Shown here piece by piece: positions 36,089-45,864 of a stretch of DNA of 64,000 nt. The notes beneath the pieces are model-generated. The model saw nothing but the letters and a program-made list of their open reading frames with translations. It was not told the DNA's origin and ran no database searches. A program made the position numbers and the translations under genes. The DNA is from Balamuthia mandrillaris. Lineage: Eukaryota; Discosea; Longamoebia; Balamuthiidae. The stretch covers positions 186,001-250,000 of the forward strand of contig JAVKOQ010000039.1 in assembly GCA_031835245.1 (NCBI GenBank). The letters are read 5' to 3'. Within the stretch, counting starts at the first letter, position 1. Every line of letters begins with the position of its first letter.

Positions 36089-38208
36089 TCAGGTTGTTAG
36101 AGGAAGAGAAGGATTTGTGACGTTGGGGAGAGGATTGCAGGAGACAGTAACTGTTCCGTGCTCTGGTTCATACTGAGGTTCATGCTCCGTTTTTATGTGT
36201 TGTTGTTCCGAAGTGTGTGCTTGTTGTGCCTATTAACTTATTGATGAGCATGAGAGAGAGAGAGAGAGAGAGAGAAGGAGAGCAGAGAGAAAACTACCAT
36301 CAGTAACTGATGCTGCCTCGCCTCTCGAAGCTTCTTTCTTCTCTTCTTATACATCTTCGTCTTCGAGCACACCGTCAAAGGAACAGAGACCAACGGCGAA
36401 GCCTCGCCCATCATCGGACCATCGCCCAGCACACGAAGGATGTATCGACGACGACCATAGTAAGAGTTAACGCGTAGTCGAAGGAAGAAGACCACAAGCC
36501 TTTTCTGGGGGTCCACGACGAGGCTGCGGTGGCTAAAGCTCTGCTTGGTGAGAGGTGTGCCGTCCTCCTCGAAGGCGTTCAGCATGAGAGGCACCGTCAA
36601 GCCGGTGCGAATAGCGGATTCGATGGCTGCGTTGCCTTCTTCATCTTCCACCTCCTCTACTTTCTGTTCTTCTTCGTTCTCGGGCGGTTCTGCATCTTCT
36701 TTCTTGAAGTGGTCTCGTTTTCTTTCTCTTCTTCTTCTCCGTTTGTCTCTGTCTTCTTCCGAAGGATGGGAGCTATGTTGTTGGTTGGAAATGGCGGAAA
36801 GAGTGACGCTGAAGCAAAAGTCTTTGTTTTGAACGACTTTCCTCGGAGGTGCATCGTGGAAGCTGAGTTTCGGCCTCCAACAACGACAAGGGGATGGCGA
36901 TGAAGAGGAAGAGAACAAGGCAGGAGTTGCTCTTTGACTGTCATCAGAAGGGGATGAAGAGGGAGAAGTTGAAGAGAGGACATTTGGAAGGGATGGTTGC
37001 ACGATATCAGGGGATGTTCTATGTGGATAATGAAATGAATACGAAGAAGCAAAAGAAAATGCAGAGGCAGAAGATGAAGAAGAAGGTGAAATGTAATAGT
37101 AAGAGGGGGAGGAAGGGGCCGAAGGGGATGAGGAAGCGAGAGCAAAGACCGGAGAGGAAGGCGGTGTTGCTCCGTTGGACTCAGAAGCTGCCACTTGAGT
37201 TTGCCTCTTGGTTAATAACTCCTTACTCCTTCTCTTCTCTTCCTTTCTCTTTCTCTTCTTCATTTGTCCTTCATCAGAAGAACCAGAGAGAGCAGAAGGA
37301 GGGCAAGCGGACAAGGCAGAACTGCTGGAGCTAAAGGAAGAGAACTGATAAATAGCTTGAACTGCGTCTTGGTCTCGAAGCATCACTCTAGCTTGATAGG
37401 ATGGGGGTAGGTCCACGCCATGTGCGTCTCTGAGCTTGAGCACTTTGACGTCTCTTCGATAGAGCTCCCAAGCCTTGCTCTCCACTAGAGAATAGAGGCC
37501 TGCGATGGTCCTTTCCGGGTCATTCAGGAGGAGATAGAACATCCCCAACCCAGCTAACGAGATACTCACTCGAATGGAAGCTGATAGAGAAGGGGCAGGA
37601 GAAGAAAGCTCAGAAGAAGCAGAAGAAAAGTTGAGGCCGGAGGCTTGAAGGATGAACATGGCTTCTGCAGCAGAACGTTCTTCCGTTGGGACACTGTCCA
37701 ACGAAGAAGAAGAAGAAGAGGAAGAAGTGTCGTCTCGTGGAGGAGAGAATGGGAACAAGAGCGACCCCTCCACTTGGAGAGCACGAGAAAGAGAAGAAGG
37801 CGTTTGGTGAGAGGATATATCACGCAACATTTGTTCGCACTGCTGTTTCGTGGAGGAGAAGAACAAACAAACGTTACAACCTAAACTTTTTACAAAAGCC
37901 GAAAACAACGAACGCTGCACGAAAAGAAAATGGCCGTGGAAGCATACCTTTCGTTCTTCGGGGGGGGAGGATGTTTTGTGTTGCTGCTTCCTTTCCGCCG
38001 AAACGAAAAAATAAAAAAAAAAGCCCAACAACACCCACACAAAAACGTGGAAAACTCCTAGTCTGCAAAAAAAAAAAAACAGAAACAAAAAGGTGGTGGT
38101 GGACCTGCTATCAACAAAAACCGTTTTGCACTGCTTGGAGAAAATATTTGCTAAATGTTCGTCAAAGCGATCAACAACCCCCATAGGCCGAGAACATCCG
38201 CCTTTCAT
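36089..38208 (-). CDS. Unknown Ser-rich basic protein
   Basis: Four exons: 38208-38105, 37990-37948, 37842-36298, 36229-36089; 610 residues, phases consistent. Residues 100-190 look globular (SIRVSISLAGLGMFYLLLND, then KVLKLRDAHGVDLPPSYQAR). A long Ser/Pro/Tyr-rich linker follows. Near 390-560 a second block contains LSFHDAPPRKVV, NKDFCFSVTLSAI and then YGRRRYILRVLG, SPLVSVPLTVCSKTKMYKK. Alternating strands ending in a Ser-Lys-basic motif recall immunoglobulin-like DNA-binding domains of the Rel/CudA kind, but I cannot assign it. Nuclear localisation is plausible from the Arg/Lys clusters. Exons 1 and 2 are less certain than exon 3; an alternative Met is at 38184. Confidence 0.6.
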
Positions 38209-38487
38209 GGGCGTGGACCATTTCAGCTGGTCAGGCACACCATTAAGAAAGGGTGAGGGCCAGGTGGCCCCCTTGCGTTTCCTTCAAAGGCAAAGATACG
38301 CAGAATTCCGTAAACGGCGGGGGGAACAGGTGTTCGCTGGGTTTATCCTTAAATAGCAATTTTCCTTCGTGGAAAATGGTATTAAATTTCTTCTAAAGGA
38401 AAACATTAGATTAAAATTTTCGGTTTTAGGGAGCAATTAAGTCGGCGAAATGTTGTGATTGGTTGTATAAAGGCTGGGAGGACGATT
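38209..38487. other. Spacer between the aldolase 3' end and the unknown basic-protein start
   Basis: No gene seen. It contains a perfect 7-bp hairpin with a TTCGT loop (ATTTTCC / GGAAAAT, 38359-38377). Function unknown; it could be a transcript-end structure or chance. Confidence 0.3.
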
Positions 38488-40051
38488 TTAAGAAGAAGAA
38501 AAGAAGCTGCCAAGCCTTGCTGCGGTGTCGTCGAGGGTGGCCTTGAGCTTGGCCTCTTCCGCTGGGGAGAGAGGCAACAGGGGCAGTCTGGAAGCACCGC
38601 CCACAAAGCCCCTTCCCTGCAGATCCAACGCCCTCTTCACCGCCGGTGGACCCATCTCCGCCGTCACCAATTGGTTGATATCCACCAAAATCGATTGTAG
38701 CTGCATCGCTTCTTTCAGCAACTGTTTGCTGTCCTTCTGCTTATTCTTCTTCTGCTTCTCCTCGTCGTTGGTTGTGGTCGTTGTTGCGGCAAGAAAGAGC
38801 TCATGAAGATGACGCAGCTCCTCAGGGTAGAGATTGGCCAGGGCCATCACGCCTCCATCTGCTCCCACCGTCAAGGCTTGCAGGAAGAAAGCCCCTGAGC
38901 CAGCCAAAACCGCAAAGTCCTTGCCTGCTTTGGCCCTCTGCAGCGGCCGTTTGATGTGCTCCACGAGTTGGGCCAGCTGCACGATGCTGCCGGTGGTGTC
39001 CTTGATGCCAACGATGTTGGGGTGGGCAGCCAGCTCCTTGATGAGGGAGAGGGACATCTTCACGCCGCCGGCCAACGGAGGGACGTTGTAGAGGATAATT
39101 GGGATGGAAGAAGCCGAGGCCACGCGTTCGTAATGTCTCAATAGTTGTTTGTCGTTCATTTTGTCGGTAAAGTAATACTGTTTGGGTTAAAAAAGAGCGT
39201 TACTTATAACCTCACACAAAGAAGGGGCAACGAAAGCAGGAAAAGGAGCAGAAGCAGGAGAACGAGAAGAAGAAGCAGCTGAAGAAAAACACGACTACGA
39301 GCACAACGTACAGGAGTGACAATCATAGCAGCATCATATCCCAGAGCGGCGGCCTCCTGCGTCAGCTGAATGGTCTCCTTGGTGCTGACACAACCCGTGC
39401 CGGCTATCATCCTAAAGTCCTTCCTGTCCTGCGGGGCATGCTCCGCCTCCACCACCTTCTTGGCGGTGGTGAGCACCTGCACTTTCTCGCTGGCGGTGAG
39501 GGAGGGGAATTCGCCGTTAGAGCCAAGGACAACGAGCCCCGAGAGGCCCCTGCTGGATTGGCTGTAGAGAGCAACGTTGGCGGCGAGGGCCTCGTAGTCC
39601 ACGCTCTCGTCACCCTCCGCGGAGGCGGTGAAGGGGATGGTGATGGGAGGAAGAAGCCCGCGAAAGGGGGTTGGTCCACCGACCGAGAAGAGGCGAGAAG
39701 GAGACTGAGAAAGCCAAGGCTAGCAGTTGCATAAGAAAGATGGTGCGGTACAGTTAGCTTTTTTTTTGAGGGCTGTAAATAGAAGAGAGAGAGCAAAAAG
39801 AGGAGAGAGAGAGAGAGAGAGAGAAAGAAGAGAAGAGAACGATGAAGAGAACGATGAAGAGTACGATGAAGAGTACGATGAAGAGAACGATGAAGAGAAG
39901 AGAAGCAGATAGACAAGGATGACAACAGAAACAAGAAGGAAAAAAATGCATGAACTACCTGATGGAAAAGACTGCTTTGTGAGGAACCCGACCGGGGTGC
40001 AATCCCACGACAGGTGGCCAAGCCCAGAGCACCCAAGCCTTGTCGTTTCAT
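38488..40051 (-). CDS. HOGA1: DapA-family aldolase, probably mitochondrial 4-hydroxy-2-oxoglutarate aldolase
   Basis: Three exons: 40051-39959, 39704-39312, 39177-38488; 391 residues. A 21-nt in-frame exon (39772-39752) may be added. Exon 1 gives a typical targeting peptide (MKRQGLGALGLATCRGIAPR). The body is a class I aldolase TIM barrel: GLLPPITIPF, GLVVLGSNGEFPSLTASEK, IVTPYYF, ILYNVP (Tyr192) and NIVGIKD, whose Lys221 should form the Schiff base. VLAGSG with GADGGVMALANL and the C-terminal LPLSPAEEAKL resemble HOGA1 more than bacterial DapA. HOGA1 cleaves 4-hydroxy-2-oxoglutarate to pyruvate and glyoxylate in hydroxyproline breakdown. Dihydrodipicolinate synthase activity cannot be excluded from sequence alone. 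The first intron carries a 12-bp tandem repeat. Confidence 0.85.
39838..39902. repeat. 12-bp tandem repeat (GAACGATGAAGA)
   Basis: Five copies, two of them with TACGATGAAGA, in the first intron of the aldolase gene next to a (GA)n run at about 39805-39823. Confidence 0.9.
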
Positions 40052-40109
40052 TTTTTTTTTCTTTCTTCTTCGCTGTTTTTGTGTTCGTTTGGGCAAAGAC
40101 CAAGTCGTC

Positions 40110-40256
40110 GGTTCAACTCCCACTTCCAACCATTTATTTTCGATATTATCGGTTCGAATCCCGCTAAAAGCTATTTTATTTTGTATTGCATCGGTTCAAC
40201 TCCCGCTGTGATCATGTGTTTTTTTATTATCGTCGACATTTTTTCGGTTCGACTCC
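40110..40256. promoter_or_regulatory. Four TFIIIC B-box-like repeats in a divergent promoter
   Basis: GGTTCAACTCC (40110), GGTTCGAATCC (40151), GGTTCAACTCC (40193) and GGTTCGACTCC (40246), all on the + strand, three of them followed by CG. They match the RNA polymerase III B box (tRNA T-arm consensus GGTTCGANTCC), with starts 41, 42 and 53 bp apart. None sits in a foldable tRNA. They fill the 242-bp gap between the aldolase ATG (40051, -) and TRMT44 ATG (40294, +). Confidence 0.5.
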
Positions 40257-40293
40257 CGATGTGCACAATTTTTTCTCATTATAAACAAAAAAG

Positions 40294-42880
40294 ATGGAAG
40301 CAGCAGCGAAGGGAAGCAGGGAAGAGGGGACGAGCCGGACGGCCCGATGGCATGAGGGTGGCACGGAAGGAGAGGAGTGGGTCGAGGTGGCCCGTCAGAA
40401 AACCCAAATCACCGTCTCTACCTTTTGGTTTGTGATGGTAACACTTTTTTTTTTTGATGTTAAAAAAAATTATTATTATCTTTGCGCTTCACATCTAACC
40501 TCTTTCTCATCTCCTCTACTTTCTTTCTTCTTCTGCTCAGCAACACTGGGCGCTCAACCCGAAGTACGGCTCTCTCTCTCTCTCTCTCTCTCCCTCTGTC
40601 TATGTGATTCGCAACATTTTTTGATTGAAAAACAAAATACAGACATTTGATGAAACCAATCAAAAAATGGCACATCCTTCGCAAAGAAATAAGAGACAAC
40701 ACCACGGGAGAGCTGCTCGACGCGACGGAGTTTGAGCCTGGAGAAGGCCTGGAGGAAAGGGACGGCGGCGGGGCAGACGTCGAAGAGGAGATCGCCAACA
40801 ACGAGACTTACCTTGCTGGTGAAGCAACAGAGGAGGAAGAAGAAGAGGAAAGAGAAGAAGAAACAACAAGTTGGCAAATAGCTTACAAGCGACACCTCTT
40901 CCCGAGAGTGCCGGAGAAGGACAACGAGATCGATGACTGGGTCGTCCTCTTTCCTGCCCAGCGTCGAGTCGAAGTAGCTCCTGTCTTTCCGCCTTCAGAA
41001 GAACAGGACGAAGAAGGAGAAGGTGACGAGAGGGAGAAAGAGGAAGAGGCGAAGAAGAAGCGAGGAAAAAAGGTAGATCCCTTTTACTTGCCGTTCTTCT
41101 ACCCGAAAGTACTGCGGTGGGCGTTTGTCTTTCATGAAGGAACAGAGCAAGTCACCGAGGAAGACGAAGAAGAGCACGTGCAAAAGAAGAAGAGGAAGAA
41201 GAATGAGCAGAAGAAAACAGGAGGAACAGAGAAAGAGAAACAAGAAGAAAGAACACCCAAAGTTTGGAGCTATGTTACGATGGAAGCTCAGTTCATTGAC
41301 GAAAAGACATATAGAAACCACTTGGTATGCTGTCATTTATTCTTCTTTCGTTTCTCTTTTCTATTATTATTATTATTATTATTTTTTTTGCTATTTCAAC
41401 GTCTGTTCTCACTTGGTTCAATGAAGCCGAGAATAGCACAACAGATCCTCAAGAAGTTGAACACGTGGGGAAAGAATCATGAGGAGGGATACAAGAAACG
41501 GATGCACTTTGATAGGATATTCAGCAAAAGTAGATATCAACTCACTTACGAAAGACTAAAGCCCAAATATGTGTAAGTTGTTCATTTCTTTATGGTCTTC
41601 TCTTCCTACCTGTTCTTTTTAACGTTCTCTTATTTATGTTTTTCTCTTACAGAAAATGGGTCTCCGAATGGACAGCCAACTCCGATCCCATCAAATACGT
41701 GTTTGAGGACATCCAAATAGCCTCATACCTTATCTCCTTGTGGGAATTTGAACAAGAGGAACTCAACCTAGCGCGGTACATCATCATATGCTTTATTCTT
41801 TCCTTTTGTCGTTTTCCTTTTTTTCTTCTTTTCCTTATAGCTTTTCTTTGCCATAGAAAACAAAGTTTTGTAGACTTGGGTTGTGGCAACGGCTTCCTGG
41901 TCTATATCCTCATGATGGAGGGATATCCTGGCAAAGGTCTTGACCTCCGTCGTCGCGACATTTGGGCGGAATACCCTACCAACATTGCCGGTGCGCTGGA
42001 AGAAGTGGAGTTTCACCCGGAGACGGGAACCTTCCCAGAGTATGATTGGTTGCTTGGTAATCATAGCGATGAATTGACTCCGTGGATCCCTTTGATGGCC
42101 AGCCGCTCCGGATGGGCCACAAAGTACTTCATCTTGCCGTGTTGCTTTTTTGCGCTGGAGGGAGGCAGATATCAACGCGAACGATTACGACAGAAAGAAG
42201 GAAAAAACGAAGAAGAACCAACAGGTGACGATGGGGAAGGCAAAGCAAACCGGAAAGAAGAAGGAAAGACAAAAGGTAAAGGCAAAAGGATAGGAACAGA
42301 CGGAAAAGGAAAAGGAAAAGGAGACGAAGGAGAAGGAGGAGAGAAAGGAGGAGGAGTGGGCAGTCGATATGAAGCCTATTTGGAGTATTTGAAGGAGATT
42401 GGGGAGAAATGCGGCTATGTGGTCGAGTCGGACACGCTGAGAATCCCTTCGACGAGGAACTTGGCTCAGATAGGGCGCAAACGAACGTTTCCGGCTGCCA
42501 AGGAAGAAGAAGAAGAAGCGGAAGGAGAGAAGAATAACAAGCAGGAAGCAAAAGTGATGAAAGGAGAGAAAGAGGGAGAAGAAACGGTGAGAAGGAACCA
42601 CGAGCAGCTGTTGAGCCGCTTCGTGGAGTTTGTGCCGAGGAAGATGACGGATTCGAAGCACCAAAGGGAGAGGGCGATGCGGCAGCGGCCCTTCAAGCCA
42701 CGAAAGGAGCAGCAAGGGGGGTTGGGGGACAAGCAAAAGAGAAAAGCGGAGAGCAGGAAACGAAAGCTGGAGAAAGAGAAACGAGAAGAAGAAGAAGAGA
42801 AAGAAGAAGAAGAAAAAAATGGAAAGACGGAGCGGAAAAGAAAGCAATCGTCAGCCTCAACCGAATTAGGAAACGAATGA
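40294..42880 (+). CDS. TRMT44: tRNA (uridine44-2'-O)-methyltransferase
   Basis: Six exons: 40294-40437, 40541-40563, 40643-41324, 41427-41572, 41653-41775, 41857-42880; 713 residues. The exon 4 acceptor (after ATGAAG) is the weakest call. The family methylates the ribose of U44 in tRNA-Ser using S-adenosylmethionine, in the cytosol. Seen: the AdoMet-binding motif FVDLGCGNGFLVY (377-389), DLRRRDIW, the family signatures GNHSDELTPWIP and FILPCCFFAL, and LRIPSTRNLAQIG. A Lys/Gly/Glu-rich insertion follows CCFFAL, and a highly basic KR/E tail ends the protein. The N-terminal part (KPIKKWHILRKEI...) is more divergent. A CT microsatellite fills intron 2. Confidence 0.92.
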
Positions 42881-42909
42881 ACGGATTTTGTCCTTTTTAA
42901 AGAGTATTT

Positions 42910-42974
42910 TGTCGACAATTATTTCCTTTTTTCGAATATGTTCAAATTAAATGGAAAATGTTCTGTCGACAGAA
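42910..42974. promoter_or_regulatory. Two TGTCGACA palindromes upstream of the transhydrogenase gene
   Basis: TGTCGACA at 42910-42917 (within TGTCGACAATTATTTCC) and at 42964-42971, the latter inside a perfect 14-bp palindrome TTCTGTCGACAGAA (42961-42974). The 271-bp spacer holds nothing else recognisable. The same 8-mer recurs in other spacers of this window. Confidence 0.4.
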
Positions 42975-43151
42975 ACAATAGAAGCGCCACCTTATCGATC
43001 TCCTTAAAACACGAAACATTACTCTTATATATTTTTATAATTTTTTTAATTGTGGTGTTCCTTCATTGAACAAACAAAGAAGGAGGCAAAAAAAAGAAAG
43101 AAAGGCCTCTAGAAGGAAGAAAGAAACCCAACAAATAAAATAAAAAAAGGG

Positions 43152-43508
43152 ATGAACAGCAGTGGCGTTTCTTCTTGTCTTCTTCGCTTCGCTTCCTCCG
43201 CCGGCGGAATAAAGCGAAACTTTCGCTTGGCGTCCTCGTCGTCTTCTTCTTGCACTTCTTTCCTTTCGGTATTTACCAGCTCTTTCTGCTTTCTCTCTCC
43301 CTTCTCTCTCTCTCTTTCTCTTTCTCTCTCCTTCATCCTTTCTTTCCATCTCTGTTTTAACTTGGAAACAAAAATGAACAAAGTCGAATGTGAGCAGCAG
43401 TTTTGGCTACGGAGGAAGGCGTGGGCTCAAAGAAATACCCGAGTATGACTTGGTGGTGGTCGGCTCTGGTCCCGCCGGTCAAAAGGCTGCTATTCAGGTT
43501 TCTTCTCG

Positions 43509-43555
<47 letters not shown>

Positions 43556-44068
43556 TTGATGTTTATGTTCTTTTCCTTTGGTCCCGACCAAAGAGTGCAA
43601 AGCTGGGCAAACGAGTGGCGATGATAGACTCTTTCCCGATGTTAGGCGGAACGTGTATCAACACCGGAACAGTGCCCTCCAAAACCTTACGAGAAGGTTC
43701 GTTCTCATCGTTCTTTTCTCTCTCTCTCTCTCTCTTATTCATTGCTTTCTTCTTTCATTACCATAAACCAACATTCTCTCTTTCTCTCTCTCTTTCCTGT
43801 TGTTCTCTCTTTCTCGTGTCCTCTTTCCCTTGCAGCAATTCTCTATTTGAGCGGCTTCAAGCAACGAGTCTTCTATGGCAGGCATCACACAGCAATGAAG
43901 GATTGGTGCTTTAGCGATTTGACCTTTCGCGTGCAGCACGTCACGAGGAGGCAGAAGGAAGTCATCATGGGACAACTCACTCGTAACCACGTAAAGCTAC
44001 TGAACGGCATGGCCTCCTTTGTTGACCCTAACACTCTTCTCATTAGGTTCTCTTTCTCCCTTTCTGCC

Positions 44069-44113
<45 letters not shown>

Positions 44114-45702
44114 AAACTCGAGTCTCTGCTTAACGTCTTGTATTCATTAAACAGAGGACCCGAGAGCGACTATCAAGTAAGAGGAAAGTTTGTATTCATA
44201 TCGTGTGGAACACGACCGGCCCATGACCCTGCCATAGTTTGTGATGGCAAATTCATCTTTGATGCGGATCAAATCCTTCATCTCAAAGGTTCACCTTCTT
44301 TGCTTCTCCTCTTCTCCTCTGCTTTTGTCTTTCTTACACTTCCATTCTGTCTTCTTTCTTCTTTATATGAAACCAGAAATGCCGCATCAGTTAATAGTGG
44401 TTGGAGCCGGAGTGGTAGGTTTAGAATATGCAGCCATGCTGGGCACGCTCCCGGACGTCCAGGTGACCGTCATCGACCAACGCCCCAAACTCTTGGACTT
44501 TGTGGACCGCGAGGTCATCGAGACCCTCATGTTTCACATGCGGCAGTCGCGCGCTCAGTTCCGTTTGGGAGAGAAGCTCTCCGCCGTTAAGGTCGACAAG
44601 GAGAGGAACCGAGTGACGGCCGAGCTGGAGAGTGGCAAGAAGATCATCGGAGATTCCCTGTTTTATGCTGTTGGAAGGCAGTGCAACACAGACAGCTTGA
44701 ACCTGGAGAATGCAGGTCTTTCTGCTGATTCTAGAGGTTTCTTTTTCTGTTCTCTGCTCTCGTTTCGTCTCGTTTCTCTGTTCTTTTCTTTCATCAAAAG
44801 ACTTTAAACCTTAAAAACAAATCATATAATAGGAAGACTGAAGGTGAACGAAACGTATCAAACGAGCGTGCCTCACATCTTTGCCGGAGGAGACGTGATC
44901 GGTTTTCCATCGCTGGCCTCTTCAAGCATGCTGCAGGGCCGTTTGGCCGTTTGTCAGATGTGGGGACAAAAGTGTCCTCGTATCTCTGCTGACCTTATCC
45001 CTTATGGCATTTATTGTACGTTCGCTTCTTGTTCTTATTCTTCTTCCTTCATCTCCTTGTTCTCTCTTCTTCATTCTGGTTCTTTTCTTCTTCTTGTTCT
45101 TCTTGTTCTTCTTCTTCTTCTTCTTCTTCTTCTTCTTCTTCTTCTTCTTCTTCTTCTTCTTCTTCTTCTTTTCTTCATTCTTATATCAACAAATAAACAC
45201 AAACAACAAAATAAAACAGCAATCCCAGAGATAAGCATGGTCGGCAAGACCGAGCAAGAGCTGACCGAAGCCAAGGTACCCTACGAGTGCGGCGTGGCGC
45301 GTTACTCCGAGCTGGCCAAAGGCATGATGCAAGGGGACGAGGTCGGCGGAATGCTCAAGCTGCTGTTCCACCTGGAGACGCACCGCATTCTGGGCGTGCA
45401 CATCATCGGAGAGAGCGCCACAGAGAACATTCACATTGGCCAAGCTGCCCTGGCACGTTCTCTTTGCTTTTCTTTTCTTTTCTTTTTTTCTTTTCTTTTC
45501 TTTTCTTTTCTTTTCTTTTCTTTTCTTTTCTTTTCTTTTCTTTTCTTTTCTTTTCTTTTCTTCTGTAGCGATATTCTGACAAAACAAAAAAAAGGCGATG
45601 GGAGCCAAAATAGAGTATTTTACAGAGAATGTGTTCAACTACCCCACGTTCGCGGAGGCTTACCAAGTGGCCGCTTTGGATGGTCTCAACAAAGAACGGT
45701 GA
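43152..45702 (+). CDS. sthA: Soluble pyridine nucleotide transhydrogenase, putatively mitochondrial
   Basis: Nine exons: 43152-43268, 43384-43497, 43594-43696, 43836-44046, 44155-44288, 44377-44736, 44833-45015, 45220-45452, 45595-45702; 520 residues. The body aligns along its length with bacterial SthA, a flavoprotein moving hydride between NADPH and NAD. Seen: FAD motif [25 protein letters not shown] (one Cys only, as in SthA, not the CxxxxC of disulfide reductases), NAD motif [40 protein letters not shown] and the C-terminal [19 protein letters not shown]. Exon 1 ([19 protein letters not shown]...) is a good mitochondrial-type leader, but its connection rests on a phase-0 splice. Intron 8 begins GCACGT (GC-AG) and ends after an A-rich AAAG. 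Confidence 0.9.
45085..45172. repeat. (TTC)n microsatellite in a transhydrogenase intron
   Basis: About 25 near-perfect trinucleotide units, pyrimidine on the sense strand, in intron 7. Confidence 0.9.
45466..45562. repeat. (TTTTC)n pentanucleotide repeat in intron 8
   Basis: About 19 units, nearly perfect, between the GC donor at 45453 and the acceptor at 45594. Pyrimidine on the sense strand. Confidence 0.95.
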
Positions 45703-45864
45703 AACGGTTTTTTTTTGTGTGTTTTAAAGTTTCAAACAACGGAAAAAAAATTAATTAATTAATCAATATAGCGTTCTTCTTCCTGTAACGCGTTACACGC
45801 AAGAAAAAGTTGAACAAGAACAGAAGAGAAAAAAAACAGGAGACAAAAAAAAAACAAAGAAAGA

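Noticed and set aside
39985-40135. tRNA with long intron, with A-box TGGCCAAGCC and B-box GGTTCAACTCC
   Set aside because: The A-box part lies in the aldolase targeting-peptide exon and no acceptor stem closes; only the B-box-like repeats are kept.
45562-45568. CTGTAG as the acceptor of the last transhydrogenase intron
   Set aside because: All three phases lose the conserved IEYF...[19 protein letters not shown] end or meet a stop.
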